From contig CAXTVQ010000018.1 in the NCBI GenBank assembly GCA_964247705.1, forward strand, positions 1 through 64,000: 64,000 nucleotides of DNA, written 5' to 3'. Origin of the DNA: LMUY01 sp964247705 (GTDB taxonomy: Bacteria > Pseudomonadota > Alphaproteobacteria > Acetobacterales > Acetobacteraceae). The notes under the pieces are model-generated. The model was not told the DNA's origin. It ran no database searches and worked only from the letters and a program-made list of their open reading frames with translations. Shown in pieces: positions 18,714 through 27,011 of the stretch. The number at the start of each line of letters is the position of its first letter. Within the stretch, counting starts at the first letter, position 1. Position numbers and translations under genes: made by a program.

Positions 18714-20180
18714 ATGCGCCTCTCGCGACGAACCCTGCTGCAAAGCGTCGGCGCATTGCCGTTCGCCGCAGCCTCACGCGCCCACGCGGCGGCAGCGCCC
18801 GTTCTGGTCTGTCTCCTGGCAGCCGACCCCACGGTGCTGATCCCGGGCGTCTCGGCCGCGTTCGCCACCCGGTTCGTCGGCAGCAAGCTCTATCGCGGGC
18901 TGATGCGCTGGGAGCCGGATGGCAGACTGGAGCCGGACCTCGCCGCCGCCGCCGCCGTCTCGGCCGACGCGTTGACCTACCTCTTCCGCCTGCAGCCCGG
19001 GCTCATCTGGCATGACAGCGGCGGGCTGGACGCGGCGGACGTCGTGTTCTCGCTCACGAAGTTCCACGCAGCGTTGCAGCCCGGTTTGCAACTGGACCGC
19101 ATCCGGGTGGAGGCGCCGGACGCGCAATCCATCGCCATCCACCTGACCGAACCCGGCCACTTGCCCATGGCGGCGCTGACCGGCCTCTCGCTGCCGATCG
19201 TGCCGCAGCACGTCCACGACGTCCCGGGCTGGGCGCTCGACCCGCGAACGACGCCCCCTGTCGGTTCGGGGCCGTTCCGCATGGACGGTTGGCTGCACCT
19301 GGTGCGGTTCGACTGGTATGTCGGCCCGAAGCCCGCGCTGGAGGCGTTTGCGTGCAGGGTCGTGCCGGGTGCGGCCGCCCAACTGGCGCTTGCCGGCCCT
19401 GATGCGCCGTCGGATACGGCGCTGCTGATCACGGGAGACGCCGTCGGCCTCGCTTCGGTTCGCCGCTTCCGTCTGCTGCCGAACATGGCGGTCGAGGCGG
19501 CGTATCCCCCCGCCGACCGTTCGCTGGCGGGCCTGCGCCTCAATCCGGCCGTCAAGCCTCTGGATCTCGAGGCGGTGAGGCTCGCTTTGGCCTGCGCGAT
19601 CGACCGGGCCCGCATCCTGCGCGATGCCTGGTCGGGGATCGGCCATGTCGCGACCGGCCCGTTGCTCGCCGGCACTCCCGGACGCAACGACGACGCCGTG
19701 CTCCCCGACTATGCTCCGCGTGACGCGTCCGACCGTCTGAACGCCGCCGGCTTGCGACCGCGCGACGACGGTATGCGGGCGAGCCTGACCTACCTGCACC
19801 CGCCCGAGCCACCCTGGAGCACGCTGTTTGCGATCTTGCGCATCTCGCTCGGCCAAATCGGCATCGATCTATCGGCGGAGCCCGTGCCAGCCGACGAATG
19901 GGCTCGCCGGGTTGCCATCGGCGACTACCAGATCACCGGCTTCTGCACCGCTCAAACAGGGGACCCGGCAGCGGACATGGGGGCTTACGCGGCCGCGCTG
20001 CCTGACCTCGAGCCGCTACTTGCCGGCGGCCAAACGGGATTGCACGACGCGCAGGCCCTGCTATCGGCGAAGATGCCCCGACTTTGGCTGGTCGAACCAG
20101 GAGTTCCTGTCGTGCGCGACAAGCGCATTCGCCTGCCCAGCGGCGTGCTCGGCAGCTTCGCAGACGCCGCCGTGAGCTAG
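18714..20180 (+). CDS. Tat-exported ABC substrate-binding protein, family 5 (peptide/nickel type)
   Basis: A 488-residue periplasmic binding protein of the SBP_bac_5 family. ATG 18714 gives MRLSRRTLLQSVGALPFAAA, a twin-arginine signal with SRRTLLQ. The mature part has LYRGLMRWEPDGRLEPDLAAA and WHDSGGLDAADVVFSLTKF, the usual peptide-binding-protein landmarks. The C-terminal third is less conserved. No permease or ATPase lies beside it, so it must work with a distant transporter or act as a sensor. It diverges from the deacetylase-like gene with only 73 bases between. Confidence 0.85.
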   Translation: MRLSRRTLLQSVGALPFAAASRAHAAAAPVLVCLLAADPTVLIPGVSAAFATRFVGSKLYRGLMRWEPDGRLEPDLAAAAAVSADALTYLFRLQPGLIWHDSGGLDAADVVFSLTKFHAALQPGLQLDRIRVEAPDAQSIAIHLTEPGHLPMAALTGLSLPIVPQHVHDVPGWALDPRTTPPVGSGPFRMDGWLHLVRFDWYVGPKPALEAFACRVVPGAAAQLALAGPDAPSDTALLITGDAVGLASVRRFRLLPNMAVEAAYPPADRSLAGLRLNPAVKPLDLEAVRLALACAIDRARILRDAWSGIGHVATGPLLAGTPGRNDDAVLPDYAPRDASDRLNAAGLRPRDDGMRASLTYLHPPEPPWSTLFAILRISLGQIGIDLSAEPVPADEWARRVAIGDYQITGFCTAQTGDPAADMGAYAAALPDLEPLLAGGQTGLHDAQALLSAKMPRLWLVEPGVPVVRDKRIRLPSGVLGSFADAAVS

Positions 20181-20186
20181 AGGGCA

Positions 20187-20390
20187 CTAAACCGTCGGGG
20201 TGCCAGCAGTCGCCATTCGCTCGGACAAGGCCCGCAACGCATCGCGCCACCGCCGGGTGGCTTCGCGTTGCTCGGCAAGGGCGGTGGACAGGTTGGTCAA
20301 TGCATCGCTCAGCCGCTGCGCCGACCGCAGCAAGTCACTCTGGCGGCGGACTGGGAAAGCGATGATTTCGGCGCTGTTGGATGGATCCAT
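20187..20390 (-). CDS. Small helical protein of unknown function
   Basis: A 67-residue protein (MDPSNSAEIIAFPVRRQSDL at the N-terminus) with an amphipathic heptad-like helix over about residues 20-58 (RLSDALTNLSTALAEQREAT). Not recognised. It may be a small coiled-coil protein. Coding support is codon bias and an ATG start at 20390 in a gap with no competing gene on either strand. It lies tail-to-tail with the Tat binding protein, 6 bases apart. Confidence 0.55.
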   Translation of the reverse strand: MDPSNSAEIIAFPVRRQSDLLRSAQRLSDALTNLSTALAEQREATRRWRDALRALSERMATAGTPTV

Positions 20391-20473
20391 GGGCTCATTA
20401 ACTCCGTCTGACGATTAGTTAACGAAGTTTGTGGTCCAAGAAAAGAGATTTTTTAGGTAATCAGGACAGCCTG

Positions 20474-20941
20474 TCAGAGATTGACGATATGCACGTTGAA
20501 CAAACGCAGCACGAGCACCGCAGCCAGGATCGTGATCACCACGGCCGATAAGCCATAGCGCAGGGCCATGTAGCCGGACGGCATCATCCCGACTTTGGCC
20601 GCGCGCGCTTCCACCACGGTCAACCCGGCGAAGCCAACGACAAGCAGCGCCAACCCCGCCTCGACGCTCACCGCCACGACCAGCAGCAGCGCCACCCACC
20701 CCACCAGCGACGGCACGACGCCGAGCCCGATGCGCGCCCGCTCCCCTCGGCCGGACGGCTCCGGCAGCGCGAAGCCCCAGTGCACGCCACCGAGGAAGGC
20801 CAGGATCACGGCGCCGTACGCGGCCAGGGCCTGCGCCGCCGGGTTTCCGTAATTGCTGACCGCGCCGTAGCCGCAGACCGCGAAGGGGATCAACCCGGCA
20901 ATGCCGAGCACGAGAGCCAAAGGGGGAAGAGTGCGTCGCAT
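20474..20941 (-). CDS. DUF3429 membrane protein
   Basis: A 155-residue integral membrane protein with about five hydrophobic segments. LALVLGIAGLIPFAVCGY, AYGAVILAFLGGVHWGFAL and PSLVGWVALLL match the pattern of DUF3429 (TMEM69-like) proteins, whose function is unknown. ATG 20941 is preferred to a TTG three codons upstream. It is divergent from the CorC/HlyC gene, with about 60 bases between starts. Confidence 0.85.
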   Translation of the reverse strand: MRRTLPPLALVLGIAGLIPFAVCGYGAVSNYGNPAAQALAAYGAVILAFLGGVHWGFALPEPSGRGERARIGLGVVPSLVGWVALLLVVAVSVEAGLALLVVGFAGLTVVEARAAKVGMMPSGYMALRYGLSAVVITILAAVLVLRLFNVHIVNL

Positions 20942-21002
20942 GCCGCGCAATGTGGCATCCGAGGGGCCACGACGCGATAGTCAGGACGAGATAGGATGCG
21001 CC

Positions 21003-22301
21003 ATGGGACCCGGCCTCGAAATCATACTCGCTCTCCTGCTCATCCTGCTGAACGGCGTCTTCGCCCTCAGCGAACTGGCCCTGGTGTCGGTGCGGCGCGC
21101 CCGCCTCATGGTGCTGCAGCGCAAGGGCGTCCCTGGCGCCACCGCCGCCCTGGACCTGGCGGAGGACCCGCAGCGCTTCCTGCCCACCGTGCAGGTCGGC
21201 ATGACGCTGATCGGCATCCTTACCGGCACCATCGGCGGCGCGCGGCTGGCCGAGCGGCTGACCCCGGTGCTGGACCGCGTGCCACTGCTGCAACCTCTGT
21301 CGGCCGAGCTTTCCCTCCTGATCGTGGTGCTGATCACCACCTACCTGACCCTGGTGATCGGCGAACTCGTGCCCAAGCAACTCGCGCTGCGGCAGCCGGA
21401 GGTCGTCGCCGCCCGCATCGCCCGCCCGCTCAAGGCATTGAGCCGCGCCGTCACCCCCTTCGTCTGGGCGCTCGGCCTCTCGACCTCCCTGGTGTTGCGC
21501 CTGTTCGGGCACCACCGCGCGGCGGCGCAAACCGTCACGGAGGAAGAACTGAAGGCATTGCTCGCCGAGGGCGCCCAGATCGGCGTGCTCGAGGCCGGCG
21601 AGCGGGAGATGATCGAGCGCGTGCTCCGCCTGGCCGACAAGCCCGTCCGCGCCATCATGACCCCCCGCAACGAAATCGCTTTCATCGACCGCACCGACCC
21701 GCGCCGCGACATCGTCCAGGCGCTCAAGGCCGCGCCGCACAGCCGCTTCGTGGTGTGCGAGCGGTCGGTCGACAACGTGGTCGGCGTCATCCAGGCGAAG
21801 GACATCCTGGACCGCCTGCTCGCGGGTGGGGACCTCTCCGTTTCCGCCACCTTGCGCCAACCGATGGTGGTGCCGGACACGATCTCCGCCCTGGACGCAC
21901 TCGAGCGGTTGAAGGCGGACCCGCTCGGCCTGGCCCTGGTCATGGACGAGTACGGCAGTTTCGAGGGCGTGGTCACCGCGGCCGACGTGCTGGAAGCCAT
22001 CGTCGGCGACGCGAGCGACACGAAACCGGACCCGGCGCATGGCGCATCGCAGGCGCCGGGCAGCCTGGTCGTGGACGGGATGATGCCGGTGGACGAGTTG
22101 AAAGACCGCCTGTCCCTGCCGGATCTGCCGGCGGAGGGCAGCTATCACACGACGGCCGGATTGCTGCTGGCGTTGCTGCGCCGGGTGCCGCGTGTGGGCG
22201 ACAAGGTGGTGTTCGCCGGCTGGCTGTTCGAGGTGCAGGCGGTGGACGGCCGCCGGGTGGAGCGGGTGCGGGCAAGCCGTGAAGTGCTGGCCGATAGCTA
22301 A
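21003..22301 (+). CDS. HlyC/CorC-family transporter (CNNM/DUF21-CBS-CorC_HlyC)
   Basis: A 432-residue protein. Order: CNNM/DUF21 membrane domain (residues 1-180; NGVFALSELALVSVRRARL, VGMTLIGILTGTIGG and VIGELVPKQLALRQPE), two CBS domains (about 200-330; VRAIMTPRNEI and LVMDEYGSFEGVVTAADVLE), and a C-terminal CorC_HlyC FAD-like domain. Family members are implicated in Mg2+/Co2+ efflux or membrane stability, and older annotations call them hemolysins without evidence for haemolysis. ATG 21003 follows GATAGGA. Confidence 0.92.
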   Translation: MGPGLEIILALLLILLNGVFALSELALVSVRRARLMVLQRKGVPGATAALDLAEDPQRFLPTVQVGMTLIGILTGTIGGARLAERLTPVLDRVPLLQPLSAELSLLIVVLITTYLTLVIGELVPKQLALRQPEVVAARIARPLKALSRAVTPFVWALGLSTSLVLRLFGHHRAAAQTVTEEELKALLAEGAQIGVLEAGEREMIERVLRLADKPVRAIMTPRNEIAFIDRTDPRRDIVQALKAAPHSRFVVCERSVDNVVGVIQAKDILDRLLAGGDLSVSATLRQPMVVPDTISALDALERLKADPLGLALVMDEYGSFEGVVTAADVLEAIVGDASDTKPDPAHGASQAPGSLVVDGMMPVDELKDRLSLPDLPAEGSYHTTAGLLLALLRRVPRVGDKVVFAGWLFEVQAVDGRRVERVRASREVLADS

Positions 22302-22403
22302 CCCGCCTGCGGGGTCGCTTGCCCGGGCCAAGCTGACTGCCGGCCCTTCCGTACCGCCGATCGCACGGCCATGTTCCTCTCTGCCTTTGGAGCGAAGACC
22401 GCC

Positions 22404-24452
22404 ATGACCGCCGCCGCACCCACCCCGGCCTTGCCCAGCTTCTCCGCACCCGACGAGGATCCCTGGCTCTGGCTGGAGGACATCGAGGGTCCGCGCGCCA
22501 CCGCCTGGGCGGACGAGCAGACGGCGGCCACGCTGCGCCGATACGGCGGACCACAGTACGAAGCCGACCGCGACACCCTCCGCGCCCTGCTGGACCGCCC
22601 GGACAACCTGCCGGTGCCAGCCCGGCGTGGCGGCCTGCTCTACAACATCTGGAAGGACGCCGACCACCCGCGCGGCCTCTGGCGCCGCACCACGCTTGCC
22701 TCCTACCGGACGGAGGCGCCCGAGTGGGACGTGCTGCTGGACCTGGACGCCCTGGCGGCGTCCGAGGGCGAGGACTGGGTGTGGGGCGGCTCCAGCACCC
22801 TCCTGCCGGACCACGGCCGCGCCATCCTCCGCCTCTCCCGCGGCGGCAGCGACGCCGTGGTGCTGCGCGAGTTCGACCTCGGCACGCGCCGCTTCGTGCC
22901 GGACGGGTTCACCCTGCCCGAAGCCAAGGGCAACGCCGACTGGGTCGATCGCGACACGCTGCTGCTGTCCTCGGCCGGGCTGGGCGCCACCGCGTCCGGC
23001 TACGCCAACACCGTCCGGCTATGGCGGCGCGGCGAAGCCCCCTCGGAGCCGATCTTCACCGCGCAACCCGGCAGCATGATGGTCTTCGGCGACTACGAGC
23101 GCGCCGCCGACCGGTTCTGGTTCTCGGAGATGACCGATTTCATCAATCACACCTCCCATATCGGCGACCGTACCGGACCGAAGCAGCGTCTCGACCTGCC
23201 CACCGACGCCGGCTTCCTGCACGACCGCGGCTGGGTCGCGATCCGGCCCCGCTCCCCCTGGACGGTCGCCGGCCAGACCTACGCCCCGGACACGGTGCTC
23301 GGCATCGCGCTGAGCGCGTTCCTGGCCGGCGACCGCAGCTTCACCATCCTGTTCGAACCCGCCGAGCGCCGGGCGCTGCAGGGTATAAGCTGGGTGGGCG
23401 GCGCGCTCCTGATCAGCGTGCTGGACGAGCTGCGCCCCGTCTTCACCCTGGTCGAACCCGGCGCCTGGACCCGGCGTGCGCTCGACGGCCTGCCGCAAAC
23501 CGGCACCGCCAGCGCCTGGGGCTTCGACGTCGCGGAGGACGAGGCGGACGGCACCTTGCTCGCCATGGTGCAGGACCCGCTCACCCCGCCCACCCTGCTG
23601 CTGGTCCCCCCGGGTCTGGCCGCACCCACCGTGCTGAAGCGCACCCCGCCCGCCTACGATGCCACCGGCATCGTGGTGACCCGGCACGAAGCGGTCTCTA
23701 TCGACGGCGAGCGCATTCCCTACGTCCAGGCCGGCCCCCCGGGCGAAACGGGCGACGCCCCGGTGCACATGACCGGCTACGGCGGCTTCCGCATCTCGAG
23801 CCTGCCGTATTACGCCATGCGTACCGGCAAGCTCTGGATCGAGCGCGGCGGCACCACCGTGCTGGCCAACATCCGCGGCGGCGGCGAATTCGGCACGCGC
23901 TGGCACGAGGCCGGCCGCCGCGAGGGCAAGCGCCTCACCCACGACGATTTCGCCGCCGTCGCCGCGGACCTGGTGCGCCGCGGCGTCACCCGCCCCGGCC
24001 GGATCGCGGCGGAGGGCGGCTCCAACGGCGGGCTGCTCATCGCCAACATGCTGACCCGCTACCCCGAGCGCTTCGGCGCCCTGTTCTGCACCATCCCGCT
24101 GATCGACATGCGCCGCTACACCCAGCTCCTGGCCGGCGCGAGCTGGATCGCCGAATACGGGGACCCGGCGAACCCGGCGGATTGGGCGTTCCTCGGCCCG
24201 ATCTCCGCCTATCACGCCGCCGAACCCGGCCGCGCCTACCCGCCGATCCTCCTCGCCACCGCCCGCAAGGATGACCGCGTCCACCCCGGCCACGCCCGCA
24301 AGATGGCCGCCAAGCTGCAAGCCATGGGCTACGACGCGCATTTCTACGAACCGGCCGCCGGCGGCCACGGCTACGGCAAGGACAACGCCGAAGTGGCCGC
24401 CTTCTCCGCCCTCGGCATCAGCTTCCTGCGCCAAGCCATCGGCTGGGCCTAG
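22404..24452 (+). CDS. Prolyl oligopeptidase family serine peptidase (S9A)
   Basis: A 682-residue S9 peptidase. It has an N-terminal beta-propeller (about 1-410, starting PDEDPWLWLEDIEGPRA) and a C-terminal alpha/beta hydrolase domain. The nucleophile Ser is in AEGGSNGGLLIAN, the acid is in LATARKDDRVHPGH, and the His is in AAGGHGYGKDN. No signal peptide, so cytoplasmic. ATG 22404 is preferred over the ATG at 22371 because TTGGAGCG precedes it and the extra 11 residues are non-conserved. A palindromic repeat follows the stop. Confidence 0.92.
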   Translation: MTAAAPTPALPSFSAPDEDPWLWLEDIEGPRATAWADEQTAATLRRYGGPQYEADRDTLRALLDRPDNLPVPARRGGLLYNIWKDADHPRGLWRRTTLASYRTEAPEWDVLLDLDALAASEGEDWVWGGSSTLLPDHGRAILRLSRGGSDAVVLREFDLGTRRFVPDGFTLPEAKGNADWVDRDTLLLSSAGLGATASGYANTVRLWRRGEAPSEPIFTAQPGSMMVFGDYERAADRFWFSEMTDFINHTSHIGDRTGPKQRLDLPTDAGFLHDRGWVAIRPRSPWTVAGQTYAPDTVLGIALSAFLAGDRSFTILFEPAERRALQGISWVGGALLISVLDELRPVFTLVEPGAWTRRALDGLPQTGTASAWGFDVAEDEADGTLLAMVQDPLTPPTLLLVPPGLAAPTVLKRTPPAYDATGIVVTRHEAVSIDGERIPYVQAGPPGETGDAPVHMTGYGGFRISSLPYYAMRTGKLWIERGGTTVLANIRGGGEFGTRWHEAGRREGKRLTHDDFAAVAADLVRRGVTRPGRIAAEGGSNGGLLIANMLTRYPERFGALFCTIPLIDMRRYTQLLAGASWIAEYGDPANPADWAFLGPISAYHAAEPGRAYPPILLATARKDDRVHPGHARKMAAKLQAMGYDAHFYEPAAGGHGYGKDNAEVAAFSALGISFLRQAIGWA

Positions 24453-24469
24453 AAGCCGACCTGTCTTCG

Positions 24470-24493
24470 CCCTCTCCCGCCTGCGGGAGAGGG
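24470..24493. repeat. Palindromic intergenic repeat (REP-like)
   Basis: CCCTCTCCCGC and GCGGGAGAGGG form a perfect 11-bp stem with a 2-nt loop, followed by CCGGGGTGAGGGGG. It lies between the prolyl oligopeptidase stop and serA. Related C-rich/G-rich palindromes recur at 31207, 42421 and 51673. Confidence 0.75.
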
Positions 24494-24607
24494 CCGGGGT
24501 GAGGGGGCCGCCCGCAGGATCGGCGGCCCGTGCCACAACCCAGCCCCGCGTTGCCCCGCCCGCCCGCCGGCGCTACCCCTCTGCAACCATTTCCCGAGAC
24601 CTGCCCC

Positions 24608-25846
24608 ATGGCCGCCCTTTCCCTCAGCAAGGACAAGATCCGCATCCTCCTCCTCGAGGGCGTGCACGACAGCGCCGTCGCCCTCCTGCGGGAGGCGGGG
24701 TACAGCGCCATCGACCACCGCCCCAAGGCGCTCGACGGCGCCGCCCTGAGCGATGCCCTGCACGGCGTCCACATCCTGGGCATCCGCTCCCGCACCCAGC
24801 TCACCGAGGCGGTGTTCGCTGCAGCCAACCGCCTGATGGTCGTCGGCTGCTTCAGCGTCGGCACCAACCAGGTCGAACTCGAGGCGGCGCGGGGCAGGGG
24901 CATCCCCGTCTTCAACGCCCCCTTCTCCAACACCCGCAGCGTGGCCGAGCTGGTGATCGGCGAGATCGTCATGCTGCTGCGCCGGATCACCCCGCGCTCC
25001 GCCGCCGCCCACGCCGGGAAATGGGACAAATCCGCCAGCGACAGCTTCGAGGTGCGCGGCAAGACGCTCGGCATCGTCGGCTACGGCTCGATCGGCAGCC
25101 AGCTCTCCACCCTCGCCGAGGCGATGGGCATGCGCGTGGTCTATTACGACGTGATCGACAAGCTGCGTCACGGCAACACGGAGCCCACCAGCAGCCTCAA
25201 CCAACTGCTCGCCCAATCGGACGTGGTCAGCCTGCACGTGCCCGAGACGGCGGAGACCGCAGGCATGATCGGCGCCGGCCAGATCGCGGCGATGAAGCGC
25301 GGCGCCTACCTGATCAACAACAGCCGCGGCACCGTGGTGGACCTGGACGCGCTGCGCGACGCGCTGGTGCGCGGTCATCTGCTGGGCGCGGCGGTCGATG
25401 TGTTCCCGGTCGAGCCCGCGGGCGCCTCGGAGCCGTTCGTCACGCCGCTGCAGGGCCTGCCGAACGTGATCCTCACGCCGCATATCGGCGGCTCCACCAG
25501 CGAGGCGCAGGAGCGCATCGGCGCCGAGGTCGCGCATAAGCTGATCGACTACAGCGACGCCGGGTCCACCCTGGGCGCGGTCAACTTCCCCCAGGTGCAA
25601 CTGCCCGGCCGCCCGCGGGCGACGCGCTACGTCCACATCCACCAGAACGTCCCCGGCATCCTCGGCCGGGTGAACGGCGTGTTCTCCTCCCGCGGCCTGA
25701 ACATCGCCGGCCAATATCTGCAAACGGACGGCGAGCTCGGCTACGTGGTGGTGGAGACGGCGACCGACACCGCGTGCGACGATTGCCTGGCGGAGCTGCG
25801 CGGCCTGGAGGGCACGATCCGGGCGCGGCTTATCCGCCGGGTGTAA
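24608..25846 (+). CDS. serA: D-3-phosphoglycerate dehydrogenase
   Basis: First step of serine synthesis: 3-phosphoglycerate to 3-phosphohydroxypyruvate with NAD+. From ATG 24608 (MAALSLSKDKIRILLLEG) the 412-residue product is the E. coli-like short form. The NAD motif is GIVGYGSIGSQ, with catalytic Arg in NNSRGTVVD, Glu in VFPVEP and His in LTPHIGGST. The C-terminal ACT domain (about 335-412; QNVPGILGRVNGVF) suggests allosteric control by serine. The longer open frame upstream runs through the repeat region and is unlikely to be translated. Confidence 0.96.
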   Translation: MAALSLSKDKIRILLLEGVHDSAVALLREAGYSAIDHRPKALDGAALSDALHGVHILGIRSRTQLTEAVFAAANRLMVVGCFSVGTNQVELEAARGRGIPVFNAPFSNTRSVAELVIGEIVMLLRRITPRSAAAHAGKWDKSASDSFEVRGKTLGIVGYGSIGSQLSTLAEAMGMRVVYYDVIDKLRHGNTEPTSSLNQLLAQSDVVSLHVPETAETAGMIGAGQIAAMKRGAYLINNSRGTVVDLDALRDALVRGHLLGAAVDVFPVEPAGASEPFVTPLQGLPNVILTPHIGGSTSEAQERIGAEVAHKLIDYSDAGSTLGAVNFPQVQLPGRPRATRYVHIHQNVPGILGRVNGVFSSRGLNIAGQYLQTDGELGYVVVETATDTACDDCLAELRGLEGTIRARLIRRV

Positions 25847-25897
25847 GGCTGAGGTACCGCGCCCGCGCAACGCATCCCGGTGCCTGGCCTGCGTTGT

Positions 25898-26935
25898 TCA
25901 GGCGGGTAGGGCGGCAAGCGTCGCGGGCTTCGGCCAGCGCCTGTGCATCCATAGCCACGATTGAGGCTGCTCCCGGATCCAACGCTCCAGCGTCTGGTTC
26001 ATCGTCAAGGTCATCGCGTAGACGTCGGCAACACGGTCGCCGGTATCGGGCAGCGCCATCGGCCGCTCGCACACCACTTGGAACCGCGCCGGTCCCAGGC
26101 GGATGACGTGGATCGGGATGACCGGACAGCGGAAGTGGAGCGCGAAATGCGCCATGGCGGTGCTCGTCATGGCGGCTTGGCCAAAGAAGGGCGCGGACAC
26201 CCCCTCGTTGAGTTTCTGATCGACCAGCAGCCCCAGCAGCCCCCCGTCGCGGAGATGCCTCAAGGCTGCCTTGGCCCCCGCGGCGCCCTTGGCGAACATC
26301 GGCACCACATGGCCGGTCGCGTCGGCGCGCATGTGCTGCAGCAGCATGTCGACCAGCGGGCTCGATGCGCGCCGGTAGAACCAGGAGACGTCCAGCCCCA
26401 GCAGCGCGGCGACCGGAAACCCGATCTCCCAATTTGCAATGTGCCCGGAGAACAGGATGGCGGGCCCCGTCCGGCTACGCAGTCCGCTGAATGCCGAGTC
26501 GTCGGCGCATTCCCAGCCGGGCCCGCTCGCCGTCCGGCCGAGCCTGGCCAGATGCGGCAGCTCAGCCGCTGTCCGGCCAAGATTGTCCCACGCCCCGCGC
26601 ACGACCCGGCGCCGCTCGGCGGCCCCGAGTTCCGGCATCGCAAGCGCCAGGTTGCTGAGAGCGACGCGGGACACGGGCAAATGGGGGCCGATCGTACGCG
26701 CGATCAGGCCGCCGAGATTGGAAGCAGCCACCGGACCGAACATCCGCGTTCCACCCAGGATCGCCGAGATCGCCAGCATCCGGCAGCGTTGTGGGATGCT
26801 GGTTGCGAGGTCCTGAACGCGCAGCCTCCAGCGTGCCGTCCGCGGCGGGAGGCGCCGGCTCACCGAGCCAGCAGTTCGGCGCAAGGGAGCGCCCTCGAAT
26901 GACAGCTCGTCGTGGTCCTGCATGGCGCTTGCCAT
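25898..26935 (-). CDS. LpxL/HtrB-family lysophospholipid (lipid A) acyltransferase
   Basis: A 345-residue inner-membrane-associated acyltransferase. The catalytic HX4E motif is SGHIANWE (His165, Glu170). LGLLVDQKLNEGVSAPFFG and MAHFALHFRCPVIPIHVIRL are typical of late acyltransferases of lipid A synthesis (LpxL/LpxM superfamily). An internal membrane-like segment is at about 52-80. A second ATG at 26923 is an equally good start. Which acyl chain or acceptor it uses cannot be told. Confidence 0.88.
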   Translation of the reverse strand: MASAMQDHDELSFEGAPLRRTAGSVSRRLPPRTARWRLRVQDLATSIPQRCRMLAISAILGGTRMFGPVAASNLGGLIARTIGPHLPVSRVALSNLALAMPELGAAERRRVVRGAWDNLGRTAAELPHLARLGRTASGPGWECADDSAFSGLRSRTGPAILFSGHIANWEIGFPVAALLGLDVSWFYRRASSPLVDMLLQHMRADATGHVVPMFAKGAAGAKAALRHLRDGGLLGLLVDQKLNEGVSAPFFGQAAMTSTAMAHFALHFRCPVIPIHVIRLGPARFQVVCERPMALPDTGDRVADVYAMTLTMNQTLERWIREQPQSWLWMHRRWPKPATLAALPA

Positions 26936-27011
26936 AGCGCCATCGGCCCGGCGGTCAGACCCTCGGAATCTACCTAGGGCGCCCGAGTGCGACCGGCGGG
27001 CGTTGCCCGCC

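Noticed and set aside
20415..22814. A 799-codon minus-strand frame opposite the CorC/HlyC gene
   Set aside because: Overlaps well-supported genes on both strands (DUF3429 and CorC/HlyC) and lacks any known domain.
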